64,000 nt of DNA. Origin: Candidatus Parabacteroides intestinigallinarum. Its GTDB lineage: Bacteria; Bacteroidota; Bacteroidia; Bacteroidales; Tannerellaceae. The notes under the pieces were generated by a model. That model was not told where the DNA came from. It ran no database searches and saw only the letters and a list, made by a program, of their open reading frames with translations. Numbering within the stretch: position 1 is the stretch's first letter; every line of letters starts with the position of its first letter. The stretch is from assembly GCA_019114945.1 (NCBI GenBank), contig DXEN01000072.1, positions 1 through 64,000 on the forward strand. Reading direction: 5' to 3'. The translations under genes and the position numbers were made by a program. Positions 49,757 to 61,260 of the stretch are shown here, piece by piece.

Positions 49757-50266
49757 TCATTTAGCGCGGATGGAACGCAAATAAAATAACAACTGACCGA
49801 ACAAATCGGCGATCGCGTCGCGCTCCGTAGCGACCAGCCCCACATCGTATCCCTTCTGCCCGGGAAGCAGCAATCCCGCCTTGAAAGGACATGAATGCCG
49901 CATGGCGATATACCGCGTCGCGTAACAAGCCGCCGGCGCGGCGTCGATCAATAGATCCGCCTTCACGGCATCGACACGCGCGAGCAGACGCTCCGAGGGG
50001 AATCCCCAAAGGTTCAAATCCGCCCGGGATACCGGGATAATGGAATCGTCCCCCGCGATAGCACCTCCCTCGCGGGGCGCGTACACGCAAAACACGACCT
50101 CCTTCCGCTCCGGCTCCAGTATCCGCCGGATCGTATCCAAATCCCGGCCATCGCACAGAACCAGCAACGAGCGGGCCTTTTCCCACGATACCGCCCGCCG
50201 CGAACGTCCCGCGGAACGCCCCGCCAACGCCTCTATTTTCCGCCTGATAAAAAAACTCGTGACCAT
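49757..50266 (-). CDS. Conserved hypothetical protein (DUF6913-like)
   Basis: Full-length ORF between dapA and ligA with coding-like composition; family name tentative. Confidence 0.65.
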   Translation of the reverse strand: MVTSFFIRRKIEALAGRSAGRSRRAVSWEKARSLLVLCDGRDLDTIRRILEPERKEVVFCVYAPREGGAIAGDDSIIPVSRADLNLWGFPSERLLARVDAVKADLLIDAAPAACYATRYIAMRHSCPFKAGLLLPGQKGYDVGLVATERDAIADLFGQLLFYLRSIRAK

Positions 50267-50271
50267 ACGAT

Positions 50272-52275
<2,004 letters not shown>

Positions 52276-52286
52276 TCACTACGGTA

Positions 52287-53267
52287 TTAATAGATTAACG
52301 CCACGTTGTCGATCCAGAAAGTATTCCCCGGCGAGCCGATGTAAGCGCCCCCGTGGCTGGAGGTGAATTGCAGCACCATGTGCGTCGGCGTCTCGCCCGG
52401 CTCGGCCCAGCCTATCTCCCGGATGGGGACGCTCTCGCCCCGGCTGTTCGTCGTGTAGCGCTCCTCCACCTGGATGCGCATGTACGAGCGGTATTCCGGC
52501 CGGCCCGTTATATCGCCATACAGGATGGGGTACGTAGCCGCGTTCACCCAGCCGTCGGTCGACCGCGTATAGCGTTGCACCATCGTGCCCACGCGCTTGG
52601 AATAGACATTCCCGTCCTTGTCCTCCCAGCGTTTCTGCAACAGCAGGATGACCGCCAGCGAGTCCTGCCCGGGCACCATGCTCTTCCGGCTGAAGCCCGT
52701 GCTGCGCACGCGGTTCTTCTCCGGGGCCGCCTTTACCTTGTAATCGAAGCGGATCGCCTTCGGCCGTCTCGTGAACTCGACGCCGGAGCAAAGCATCGCC
52801 TGCGGGTTCCTCGTGCCCCGTATCGGCTCGTGAATCTCGCCCAGGAAGAAAGAACCGGCGGCGATGACCTCGATATCCACGATGCCCAGCACCCGCACGC
52901 TCTCGTAGCGCGTCTCCAGCCGGGCGCACATGCCATCGCCCCGCCGCTCCGGGAAGACGGAGGTGTTTGTCTTCACGATACCGGCCACCTTCGCCATCAC
53001 GTTGGAGGTGCGCCACGGCGACCCTCCCTTGTTCTCGAAGGCGATGTTGCCCACGATCGTGTCCGACGGTCCCGGCTCGTAGAGCCATTTCGTCTGCCCG
53101 CCGATGATGCCGGACTCGTGTATCTCGCGGACCACCCAATGGTCCATGTCGCCATACGGGAAGGGCACCACGCGCTCCGGCTCCTCGCCCTTGGCGAACA
53201 GGCTTATGAGGGGCATGAGCGCCATCATCATCCACAGCCCTACGCCGTGTCTAAACATTCGTTTCAT
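52287..53267 (-). CDS. PCMD (putative carbohydrate metabolism) domain exported protein
   Basis: Signal peptide; FPYGDMDHWVVREIHESGIIGGQTKWLYEPG; C-term VLQFTSSHGGAYIGSPGNTFWIDNVALIY. Confidence 0.78.
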   Translation of the reverse strand: MKRMFRHGVGLWMMMALMPLISLFAKGEEPERVVPFPYGDMDHWVVREIHESGIIGGQTKWLYEPGPSDTIVGNIAFENKGGSPWRTSNVMAKVAGIVKTNTSVFPERRGDGMCARLETRYESVRVLGIVDIEVIAAGSFFLGEIHEPIRGTRNPQAMLCSGVEFTRRPKAIRFDYKVKAAPEKNRVRSTGFSRKSMVPGQDSLAVILLLQKRWEDKDGNVYSKRVGTMVQRYTRSTDGWVNAATYPILYGDITGRPEYRSYMRIQVEERYTTNSRGESVPIREIGWAEPGETPTHMVLQFTSSHGGAYIGSPGNTFWIDNVALIY

Positions 53268-53345
53268 AATTCTCTGTTCTACTTACCTTTATTTTATATC
53301 TATCCATATCTTACCGGAAATCCCGGCGCTTTCCCGGCCGCGCCG

Positions 53346-53456
53346 CCTTCATCCGCCCGGATGTATCACCTTCATCCGCTCGGATGTATCGCCTTCATTC
53401 GCTCGACCGCGTCGGTGTCACATTAGAGACCGCGTCGGTGTCACATTAGAGACCGC
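53346..53456. repeat. Two abutting 23-bp-period tandem arrays
   Basis: CCTTCATTCG/CCTTCATCCG units at 53346, 53369, 53392; ACCGCGTCGGTGTCACATTAGAG at 53406, 53429 and partial at 53452. Confidence 0.9.
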
Positions 53457-53460
53457 ACCG

Positions 53461-54564
53461 TCAGAGACTGTATCCCCATTCCTTCAGGGCCATGCCCCAA
53501 TTCTCCTCTACGACGCGCACCGTGCGGTCCTCGTACTTATACTGGTTCTTCTTGTAGCCCTTCTTCTTGCCCAGATACGCCTCGATGGCCGCCCTCGCCT
53601 CGGGGAAGCCGGGCAGGTCCAGCGCCTGGTAAATGTGCTCCGTCAGCGCGAAGGCGTCTTTCTCGAAATCCTCGAACCTCACCTCTATCAGGTTCCCTTC
53701 CGGAATCAGGTGTTTCTCCTCCTCGTACTTGTAGAAGAGACGTTTATACGCCTCCACGTAGTTCGCCTCGATTTGCTCGTCGGTGATGTCCTGCAAACGC
53801 AACGGCTGGATGGTATGCGTAAAGAAATTGCGGGTACTCTCGAACACGGTGTAGGGATTCCGCTTCAGGTAGATGAATTTCGCGTTCGGGAACATCTCCA
53901 GCAGCGTACGCACACGCCCCGTGTGCGGGGGGTTCTTACTCAGGTACTGCGTGCCGCCCGTGTTCCACAACGAGACCTTGATCAGGCGCGTGAAAGTGTC
54001 CTTGAACACTTGCCGCTCCGCTTCCGTGATGCCATCGAACAACAAATAGCGGTCGCGATACTCCGCCCAGTGCTTCGGGAAGAACCAAAAGTTATAATAA
54101 GTATAGGGCATCATGTTCGACAGGGCGAACTCTTCCTCCTGCGGCAGGTCGACTTTCAGCTCCATGTTGTCCGCCGGGCGCTTGTCCGGCATCAGGAACG
54201 CCATGTTCTTCTTGAAGAAAGGCTGCCCCCACAGCATCAGATGCGGGAAGACGGTCTGATAAGTAGTCGTGTACCCAAAATGCTTGTCGCAAGCGAACAC
54301 GTTGTGCACGAAAGTCGTCCCGCTCCGCCAATGCCCCAGGATAAAGAGCGGGTCCATCTCCAACGGCTTATCCGCCAGCTTCCGGTAACGCCGATCCTCG
54401 AGCGGTTTCAACGCGCTCAGCAGCCGGCAGACCGCTTTCGTCAAATAATACTTTCCCTTGAACCCCTTATCGATCTCCTGCCCGGCCGTCAGTCTCTTAA
54501 AGGTGTCCCAATCCGCCCCTACCAAGGTATTGATCGGCAGCTTGTCGAACTCTATCAATCCCAT
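53461..54564 (-). CDS. PAPS-dependent sulfotransferase
   Basis: 5'-PSB-like LFILGHWRSGTTFVHN and 3'-PB-like FIYLKRNPYTVFESTRNFF; adjacent to PAPS synthesis genes. Confidence 0.92.
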   Translation of the reverse strand: MGLIEFDKLPINTLVGADWDTFKRLTAGQEIDKGFKGKYYLTKAVCRLLSALKPLEDRRYRKLADKPLEMDPLFILGHWRSGTTFVHNVFACDKHFGYTTTYQTVFPHLMLWGQPFFKKNMAFLMPDKRPADNMELKVDLPQEEEFALSNMMPYTYYNFWFFPKHWAEYRDRYLLFDGITEAERQVFKDTFTRLIKVSLWNTGGTQYLSKNPPHTGRVRTLLEMFPNAKFIYLKRNPYTVFESTRNFFTHTIQPLRLQDITDEQIEANYVEAYKRLFYKYEEEKHLIPEGNLIEVRFEDFEKDAFALTEHIYQALDLPGFPEARAAIEAYLGKKKGYKKNQYKYEDRTVRVVEENWGMALKEWGYSL

Positions 54565-54570
54565 ATCGCC

Positions 54571-56043
54571 TTACTTTTTATCCGTAATACATTCCACGGG
54601 CAAACCCAGTCGCCCTAACTCCTCGCACACCTTGCGCACCGCCTCGTAATGCTCCTCGCCGATGCCTAACTCCGGAAGGTTCAACACCGCCAGGGCGTCC
54701 GTCGTCACCATATCCTTCACGTCCACCCGGTCGATAATCATCCCCACCGCGGAGGTATTATTCGTGATGGGGTCGATCAAGATAAACGCCCCCGTCTGCT
54801 TATTCTTCAGATACGGGTCGAAAAACAACTCCTCGCCCGTCGTGAATACCACCCGGCCGATCTCGTTCAGTTCCAGATGGTCCGCGTCCGAGTGCTCCAT
54901 CGTATTCACGTTCACCTTATAGCGGACGCTATCCACCCGGGTACGCGTCGTATGCGTGGTCTGCTTGATATAGAACTGCTTGTTCACGTCCATCGGCTCC
55001 TCGTCCATCCACACCAGCATGGCCTCGAAATTCCGGTCGCGGATAGGCAGGTTATCCGGATGCACCAGCATCTCGCCCCGCGAGATATCAATCTCGTCCT
55101 CCAAGGTAATCGTGACGCACCGCGGCGGGAAAGCGTACTCCAGCTCGCCGTCGTAGGTGACGATGCTCTTCACCTTCGAAGTCTTCCCGGAAGGCAGAGC
55201 CATCACCGTGTCGCCCTTGCGCACCACGCCGCTCGCCACCTTGCCGCAGAAACCCCGGAAATCCAGGTTCGGGCGCAGCACGTATTGCACCGGATAGCGG
55301 AAATCCTCGTAATTGCGGTCCAAGTCGATGGGCACGTTCTCCAGGAAATCCAGCAAGGACGGTCCCTCGTACCAAGGCGTGCGCTCGCTCTTCTCCACCA
55401 CGTTGTCGCCATCCAAGGCCGACAAGGGGATGCACGTAATATCCGGAATACCCAGCGGCTCCACGAAACGCTTATAATCCGACACGATCTTATCGAAAAC
55501 AGCCTTGTCGAAGTCTACCAGATCCATCTTATTCACCGCCAACACCACGTGCTTGATGCCCAGCAACGACACCAAATAGGTGTGCCGACGCGTCTGCGTA
55601 ATCACGCCCAAGCGGGCATCCACCAGGATAATCGCCAAGTTGGCGGTCGAGCCGCCCGTAATCATGTTGCGCGTATACTGCTCGTGCCCCGGCGTGTCGG
55701 CGATGATGAACTTCCGGTTGTTCGTACTGAAATAGCGATAAGCCACGTCGATGGTAATGCCCTGCTCGCGCTCCGCTTTCAGGCCATCCAGCAACAAGGC
55801 GTAGTCGATATGCTCGCCGGCGTTGCCCACCCGCTTGCTATCCCGCTCCAAGGCATCCAGCTGGTCCTCGTAGATCTTCTTGCTATCGAACAACAAACGG
55901 CCGATCAGCGTCGACTTTCCATCGTCCACCGAACCGGCGGTCAGGAACCGCAGCAAGTCCTTTTGCTCGTCTTTATCCAGAAATTCCTTAATTGACAATT
56001 GACGATTGACAATTGACAATGAATTATTTTCTTCCTTAACCAT
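54571..56043 (-). CDS. cysN: Sulfate adenylyltransferase subunit 1 (GTPase)
   Basis: [41 protein letters not shown]. Confidence 0.96.
   Translation of the reverse strand: MVKEENNSLSIVNRQLSIKEFLDKDEQKDLLRFLTAGSVDDGKSTLIGRLLFDSKKIYEDQLDALERDSKRVGNAGEHIDYALLLDGLKAEREQGITIDVAYRYFSTNNRKFIIADTPGHEQYTRNMITGGSTANLAIILVDARLGVITQTRRHTYLVSLLGIKHVVLAVNKMDLVDFDKAVFDKIVSDYKRFVEPLGIPDITCIPLSALDGDNVVEKSERTPWYEGPSLLDFLENVPIDLDRNYEDFRYPVQYVLRPNLDFRGFCGKVASGVVRKGDTVMALPSGKTSKVKSIVTYDGELEYAFPPRCVTITLEDEIDISRGEMLVHPDNLPIRDRNFEAMLVWMDEEPMDVNKQFYIKQTTHTTRTRVDSVRYKVNVNTMEHSDADHLELNEIGRVVFTTGEELFFDPYLKNKQTGAFILIDPITNNTSAVGMIIDRVDVKDMVTTDALAVLNLPELGIGEEHYEAVRKVCEELGRLGLPVECITDKK
55990..56021. repeat. TTGACAAT-type repeat, at the 5' end of cysN
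   Basis: AATTGACAATTGACGATTGACAATTGACAATG; translated within the CysN N-terminus. Confidence 0.9.
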
Positions 56044-56395
56044 TTATATTCAATTTACTAGTTCTTACAATAGATATCAATATCCTGACAACGGCTCGAC
56101 AATCCTGTACAATCGAATCAAATTTCATCTGAGAAATATAATCCGTCCTACGCAAAAGAAGAATCCAATATTCTGTCTCGTTCGCTTCTTTCAAGGCGAT
56201 ACTTAACTTATTGATAAAGTCCGCCCTCGATTGAGCATGCTCGCTTTCCCTTACCAAGGCACCTATAGCGGTACCGCTCCTTAAAAGTTGCTTGGACAAT
56301 ACGAACTCTTTCCGTTCACGCAACAATTTAAAAAGGTTCACGATCCGTATCGCGAAAGCGAACGATTTATCTTTCACCACATTCTCCTTTTTCAT
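56036..56395 (-). CDS. Four-helix-bundle protein (S23 / 23S rRNA intervening-sequence family)
   Basis: [73 protein letters not shown]. Confidence 0.92.
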   Translation of the reverse strand: MKKENVVKDKSFAFAIRIVNLFKLLRERKEFVLSKQLLRSGTAIGALVRESEHAQSRADFINKLSIALKEANETEYWILLLRRTDYISQMKFDSIVQDCRAVVRILISIVRTSKLNING

Positions 56396-56424
56396 AGTCT
56401 GATATTATTTGGTTTACAAATGAT

Positions 56425-56466
56425 TAATTGTTAATTGTCAATTGTCAATTCTCCATTGTCAATTCA
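56425..56466. repeat. TTGACAAT-type repeat between cysD and the four-helix-bundle gene
   Basis: ATTAATTGTTAATTGTCAATTGTCAATTCTCCATTGTCAATTC. Confidence 0.9.
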
Positions 56467-56467
56467 T

Positions 56468-57376
56468 TTAAAAATATCCTTCCCGTTTCTTCTGCTCCAT
56501 GCTGGCATCTTGGTCGAAATCGATCACCCGCGTAGTACGCTCGCTCTTCGTGGTCGTCATCATCTCCTCCACGATCTTCTCGATCGTATCCGCCTCGCTC
56601 TCCACGGCGCCCGTCAAGGGCCAGCACCCCAAGGTACGGAAGCGCACCTTCCGCATCCGTATCTTATCCCGGTATTGCTCCGGCAAACGATCGTCGTCCG
56701 CCATGATCAAGTTGCCATCGATCTCCACGATAGGCCGCTCCTTCGCGAAATACAGGGGGACGATCGGGATATTCTCCAAGCGGATGTACTGCCAAACGTC
56801 CAGTTCCGTCCAGTTCGAGAGCGGGAAGACCCGAATGCTCTCCCCTTTATGGATACGGGCATTATAGATATCCCACAACTCCGGACGCTGGTTCTTCGGA
56901 TCCCACTGATGGAACTTATCGCGGAACGAGAAAATACGCTCCTTCGCCCGGCTCTTCTCCTCGTCGCGCCGCGCGCCACCAAAAGCCGCGTCGAACTTAT
57001 ATTTATCCAAGGCGTGCAACAAAGCCTGCGTCTTCATCAAATCGGTATGTACCTTACTGCCATGCGTAAATGGTCCCACACCGGCCTTGAACGCTTCCAT
57101 ATTCGACTCCACGATCAGGTTCCAGCCATATTTCCTCGCGTACTCATCGCGGAACTGAATCATCTCCTTGAACTTCCATTTCGAATCGATGTGCATCAAC
57201 GGGAAAGGGACTTTCCCCGGGGCGAAGGCTTTCTCGGCCAAACGGACCATCACGGAAGAATCTTTCCCGATCGAATAAAGCATCACAGGATTCTCGAACT
57301 CGGCGGCCACCTCACGGATGATGTGGATGGACTCGGCCTCCAACTCCTGCAAATGACTTAACTTATAATTCGGCAT
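56468..57376 (-). CDS. cysD: Sulfate adenylyltransferase subunit 2
   Basis: [46 protein letters not shown]. Confidence 0.96.
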   Translation of the reverse strand: MPNYKLSHLQELEAESIHIIREVAAEFENPVMLYSIGKDSSVMVRLAEKAFAPGKVPFPLMHIDSKWKFKEMIQFRDEYARKYGWNLIVESNMEAFKAGVGPFTHGSKVHTDLMKTQALLHALDKYKFDAAFGGARRDEEKSRAKERIFSFRDKFHQWDPKNQRPELWDIYNARIHKGESIRVFPLSNWTELDVWQYIRLENIPIVPLYFAKERPIVEIDGNLIMADDDRLPEQYRDKIRMRKVRFRTLGCWPLTGAVESEADTIEKIVEEMMTTTKSERTTRVIDFDQDASMEQKKREGYF

Positions 57377-57386
57377 AATCTTCGTT

Positions 57387-57995
57387 TTATTTTTTAATGG
57401 TTACTTTCGGTATAATTAAATCCAGCAATAGAGCCACGGATCGCTCTACGCTCAAACGGGACGTATCCAGCGCCAAGTCCGGACAGGCGGGAACCTCGAA
57501 CGGAGCGGATATACCGGTGAAATTCCGGATCTCTCCCTTCCGCGCCTTGGCATACAATCCCTTTACATCGCGCCGCTCGCACTCCTCCAACGGCGTACTC
57601 ACGTAAATCTCCAAGAAATCATCCTTGCCTATGATAGAGGCCGCCATCCTTCGCGACTCGTCGCTCGGGCTGATAAACGCGGCGAGCGTGATAATACCCG
57701 TATCGACAAACAGCTTGCCCACCTCGGCGATGCGCCGTATATTCTCCACGCGGTCCTCCGGCGAGAAGCCCAGGTTATTATTGATCCCACCGCGGATGTT
57801 ATCCCCATCCAAGATGCGGCACAACAAGCCCCGCCGGTGCAACTCCCGTTCCAAAGCGATCGCGATCGTGCTTTTTCCCGAGCCACTCAAACCCGTGAAC
57901 CAGACCATCAACCCTCGCTGCCCCAGCAGCGTCTCCTTGTCCGAACGACCAAGCATCCGGTCGAAAATAGGATAAATATGATTCGTTTCCTCCAT
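57387..57995 (-). CDS. cysC: Adenylylsulfate kinase
   Basis: [58 protein letters not shown]. Confidence 0.96.
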   Translation of the reverse strand: MEETNHIYPIFDRMLGRSDKETLLGQRGLMVWFTGLSGSGKSTIAIALERELHRRGLLCRILDGDNIRGGINNNLGFSPEDRVENIRRIAEVGKLFVDTGIITLAAFISPSDESRRMAASIIGKDDFLEIYVSTPLEECERRDVKGLYAKARKGEIRNFTGISAPFEVPACPDLALDTSRLSVERSVALLLDLIIPKVTIKK

Positions 57996-58007
57996 ATACG
58001 AAATAAA

Positions 58008-59570
58008 TTAATGAATCTCGAACGGCCACAATAACGGAATGAGGAATATCGAGATAAGAAAAACAATAATATTCAACGGCAATCCCACCCGGACAAAGTC
58101 CGTGAATTTATAATTACCAATACCTTGCACGATCAAGTTCGTCTGATAGCCGATTGGCGTGGTAAAGCCAGCCGAGGCGGCGATACAAATGACGATAAAG
58201 AATGGAGTGGGATCGATACCCAATTGGTTCGCGATAGAGAGCGCCAACGGAAACGCCAACGCCGCCGCCGCGTTGTTCGTTATCAATTCGGTGATGACAT
58301 TTGTCACGATATACAAAATCGCCAACAACACATAGGGGCCGTAGTTGTGGCTCAACCCGATGATATAATCGGCGATCAAATCCGCCATCCCCGAGTTGGT
58401 CATCGCCTTGCTAATCGCGAAGGCGCAAGCGATCGTGATCAAGATATCCCACGAGATAAACTTCGTGTATTTCCGGGCGGGGAATATATTACACCAGGCC
58501 ATCACGATCGTTGTCACCGTAGCGAAGAAAAACATATCCATCTGGATATTCGGAAAGGCCTCTCGCGTAACGGGCAACTCACCGATGGTAGCGCCCACGA
58601 TCATCAACACAAGCAACACCAAGGTCAGTACACGTTTCTTTTTATTGGAACGCGAGGGCGTATCTTTCCCATTCGCGATCATCAAGAAGAAAGAGGATTC
58701 TCCCCACGTAGCGACGAACGAGTCGTCCGCCATCACCACCAATGTATCGCCTTCCGCCAATGGCACTCTCTCGATACTCCGTGTGATCTGCGCGCCATTT
58801 CGCTTAATCTCTTTCACCTCCGCCCCATAATGGCGCTTAAAATCGAAGTCCTTCAAAGTCTTGTTAATTCCGGGAAAACGCGCGCCCAGCACCACTTCCA
58901 CCGGATGATACCGCTCGTCCGTCTCCACCTCCTCTTCCGTAGCATCCGCGTCTTTCCGTTCCTCCGGCAGCAGGCGCTTCGAGGCCAGGAACAAATAAAT
59001 AATACCCGCCAAGGCCACCGGCACACCAATCCAACTCAGCTCGAACATGCTCAACCCCTCATAACCGGCCTCTATCATCATACCATGGACAACCAAGTTC
59101 GTCGAGGTACCGATCAGCGTGCAAAGCCCCCCCAAGATAGTAACATACGACAAGGGAATCAAGAATTTAGTGGCAGGCAGATTGACCGATTTCGCCCAGC
59201 GCTTGATAATCGGGGCAAAAATCACCACTACGGGTGTATTGTTCAAGAAAGCGGAAATAAACGCGATTGAGGGAAGGATACGCGACTGCGCCTTGAACAC
59301 CGTCGTTTTTCCTTGTGGAAGGATTCGATTGATAATCTGTGTTAACGCCCCCGATTGCCGTACGCCCTCGCTCACCAAGAAAAGCAAGGCTACCGTAATC
59401 ATCCCCTTATTGCTGAATCCCTCCAACATCTCTTTCGGGGAAATAATGCCCGCGCACAGAAAAAGGGCTGTCACGGTAAACAGCACCATCCCCGGGCGCA
59501 TCTTATCCCAAATCAAGGCGAGCAGCATGCCAACCAAGGTCAGCAGCACAAACCATATTTCAAAACTCAT
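58008..59570 (-). CDS. SLC13-family permease with TrkA-C domain (probable sulfate transporter)
   Basis: Multi-TM ORF; FINALNNTPVVVIFAPI-like FLNNTPVVVIFAPIIK, VITELITNNAAAALAFPLA; cytoplasmic RCK/TrkA-C insert; operon with cysCDN. Confidence 0.88.
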   Translation of the reverse strand: MSFEIWFVLLTLVGMLLALIWDKMRPGMVLFTVTALFLCAGIISPKEMLEGFSNKGMITVALLFLVSEGVRQSGALTQIINRILPQGKTTVFKAQSRILPSIAFISAFLNNTPVVVIFAPIIKRWAKSVNLPATKFLIPLSYVTILGGLCTLIGTSTNLVVHGMMIEAGYEGLSMFELSWIGVPVALAGIIYLFLASKRLLPEERKDADATEEEVETDERYHPVEVVLGARFPGINKTLKDFDFKRHYGAEVKEIKRNGAQITRSIERVPLAEGDTLVVMADDSFVATWGESSFFLMIANGKDTPSRSNKKKRVLTLVLLVLMIVGATIGELPVTREAFPNIQMDMFFFATVTTIVMAWCNIFPARKYTKFISWDILITIACAFAISKAMTNSGMADLIADYIIGLSHNYGPYVLLAILYIVTNVITELITNNAAAALAFPLALSIANQLGIDPTPFFIVICIAASAGFTTPIGYQTNLIVQGIGNYKFTDFVRVGLPLNIIVFLISIFLIPLLWPFEIH

Positions 59571-59763
59571 GTACTTCCTTTATTTTTTATCCGATAGAAA
59601 ACGAGCCGCCATCTATCTCCATTAAGGCGCAAAAATACGGAAAATATCGTGTAGCCCTCTTCCACATAACCAATTTTTAGAATTATAAGATATATGGACC
59701 AATTATTATCCTGTTTCCGATTTTCATCCTTCAGGTATTAGGCTTATCCCCCTTTCTCCAGTC

Positions 59764-59842
59764 CGGAACCTATGTGCTCCGGCCAACGCACGTATGTTAA
59801 AATGCCAACGCACCTATGTGTATTCGCCAACGCACGTATGTG
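59764..59842. repeat. 22-bp-period tandem array, copy 2 of the 2784-2862 family
   Basis: Four units stepping 22 bp (59764, 59786, 59808, 59830). Confidence 0.9.
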
Positions 59843-59926
59843 CCCTCGACTTTTCACCTAAGCGTGTATAGCTATCGCGTAGAATAATAAATTTAACTAC
59901 ATTCGCGGTATCAAACGAGACATGGA

Positions 59927-61237
59927 ATGACATACGAGGAAACGCTTCAATATTTATATACCAGCACGCCGGTATTCCAGCACAACGGGCCTTCGGCCTA
60001 CAAACCCGGGTTAGGCACCACCATCGCGATCGATAATCATTTGGGCAACCCACATAAGGCGTATAAAAGCGTCCATGTAGGCGGAACGAACGGCAAAGGC
60101 TCGGTCAGCCACCTCCTGGCGGCGATTTTGCGGCAATCCGGTTTACGGGTCGGGCTTTACACCTCGCCTCACTTGGTGGATTTCCGGGAGCGTATCCGGG
60201 TGAACGGGGAAAAGATACCGCGGACATACGTGGTGGATTTCGTAGAGCGGAACCGCTTTTTCCTCGAATCGCTCCATCCCTCTTTCTTCGAGGTGGTCAC
60301 TGGCATGGCGCTCGCTTACTTCCGGGACGAGCAGGTAGACTACGCGGTAATCGAGGTCGGGCTGGGCGGACGCCTGGATTGCACCAACATCATCACGCCT
60401 ACCTTGAGTATCGTCACGAATATCAGCCTGGACCATACCCAATTCCTGGGTGATACGGTAGAGAAAATAGCGGCAGAAAAAGCGGGAATCATCAAGCGTG
60501 GTGTCCCCTTCCTCCTGGGCGAGGCCGATACGCTTTCCGTTCTCGACGTGTTCAAGCGGACGGCCGAGCGAGAGGGCGCACCCTTTTATTACGCCCGGGA
60601 AATGGGATTGGTGAAAAAGGATGGATGCCGATTGACCGCGGACGGGAAATGGCTCATTCCCTCCGAGGAATATGGCGAGATAACGGACGAACTGGGCGGA
60701 GAGGCGCAGGCGAACAACGCGGTCACCGTATTATCGGCGCTTCACCTGCTCCGTACCAAGGCGGGCGTGGCTATCCCCCTGGAAGCCGTTCATGAGGGAT
60801 TCGGGCATGTAACAGCACTTACGGGACTAATGGGCCGCTGGCAAACCTTACGCGCCAACCCGACCGTGATTTGCGACACGGGCCACAACGAGGGAGGCTG
60901 GCGGCATATCGCCGAGCACCTGCGACTCTTACGCCCGCGTTATAAACGGCTTCATCTTATAGTCGGGATGGTAAGCGACAAGGACATCGATAGCGTCCTC
61001 GCCCTGATGCCGACCGACGCCGATTATTATTTCACGCAAGCCTCCGTAAAACGGGCGATGCCCGCGGAACGATTCGCCGAAAAGGCCGCGGGGCACGGGC
61101 TGCACGGCACGACGTATGGCACGGTGCGAGAGGCCGTAGAACAAGCCTTACGGCACGCGGGAGCGGACGACTTGGTCTTTATCGGCGGGAGCACGTTTGT
61201 CGTGGCGGACGCGCTTCCCTTGTTTAATGGACAATGA
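59927..61237 (+). CDS. folC: Bifunctional folylpolyglutamate synthase / dihydrofolate synthase
   Basis: HVGGTNGKGSVSHLLAAILRQSG, YTSPHLVDFRERIRVNGEKI, ITNISLDHTQFLGDTVEKIAAEKAGIIK. Confidence 0.95.
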   Translation: MTYEETLQYLYTSTPVFQHNGPSAYKPGLGTTIAIDNHLGNPHKAYKSVHVGGTNGKGSVSHLLAAILRQSGLRVGLYTSPHLVDFRERIRVNGEKIPRTYVVDFVERNRFFLESLHPSFFEVVTGMALAYFRDEQVDYAVIEVGLGGRLDCTNIITPTLSIVTNISLDHTQFLGDTVEKIAAEKAGIIKRGVPFLLGEADTLSVLDVFKRTAEREGAPFYYAREMGLVKKDGCRLTADGKWLIPSEEYGEITDELGGEAQANNAVTVLSALHLLRTKAGVAIPLEAVHEGFGHVTALTGLMGRWQTLRANPTVICDTGHNEGGWRHIAEHLRLLRPRYKRLHLIVGMVSDKDIDSVLALMPTDADYYFTQASVKRAMPAERFAEKAAGHGLHGTTYGTVREAVEQALRHAGADDLVFIGGSTFVVADALPLFNGQ

Positions 61238-61260
61238 CGAATTTAAAATCTGAAATAATC

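Noticed and set aside
52279-53235. 318-aa alternative frame of the PCMD gene
   Set aside because: Same-strand shifted frame, Gly/Arg/His-rich, lacks signal peptide; 52287-53267 frame is better supported
53104-54618. 504-aa plus-strand ORF opposite the sulfotransferase
   Set aside because: Runs through a tandem repeat and is antisense to a supported CDS; composition not protein-like
54877-55995. 372-aa ORF opposite cysN
   Set aside because: Mirror ORF
56036-56395. Diversity-generating retroelement (four-helix-bundle Avd-like accessory)
   Set aside because: No reverse transcriptase or template/variable repeat pair seen in the window
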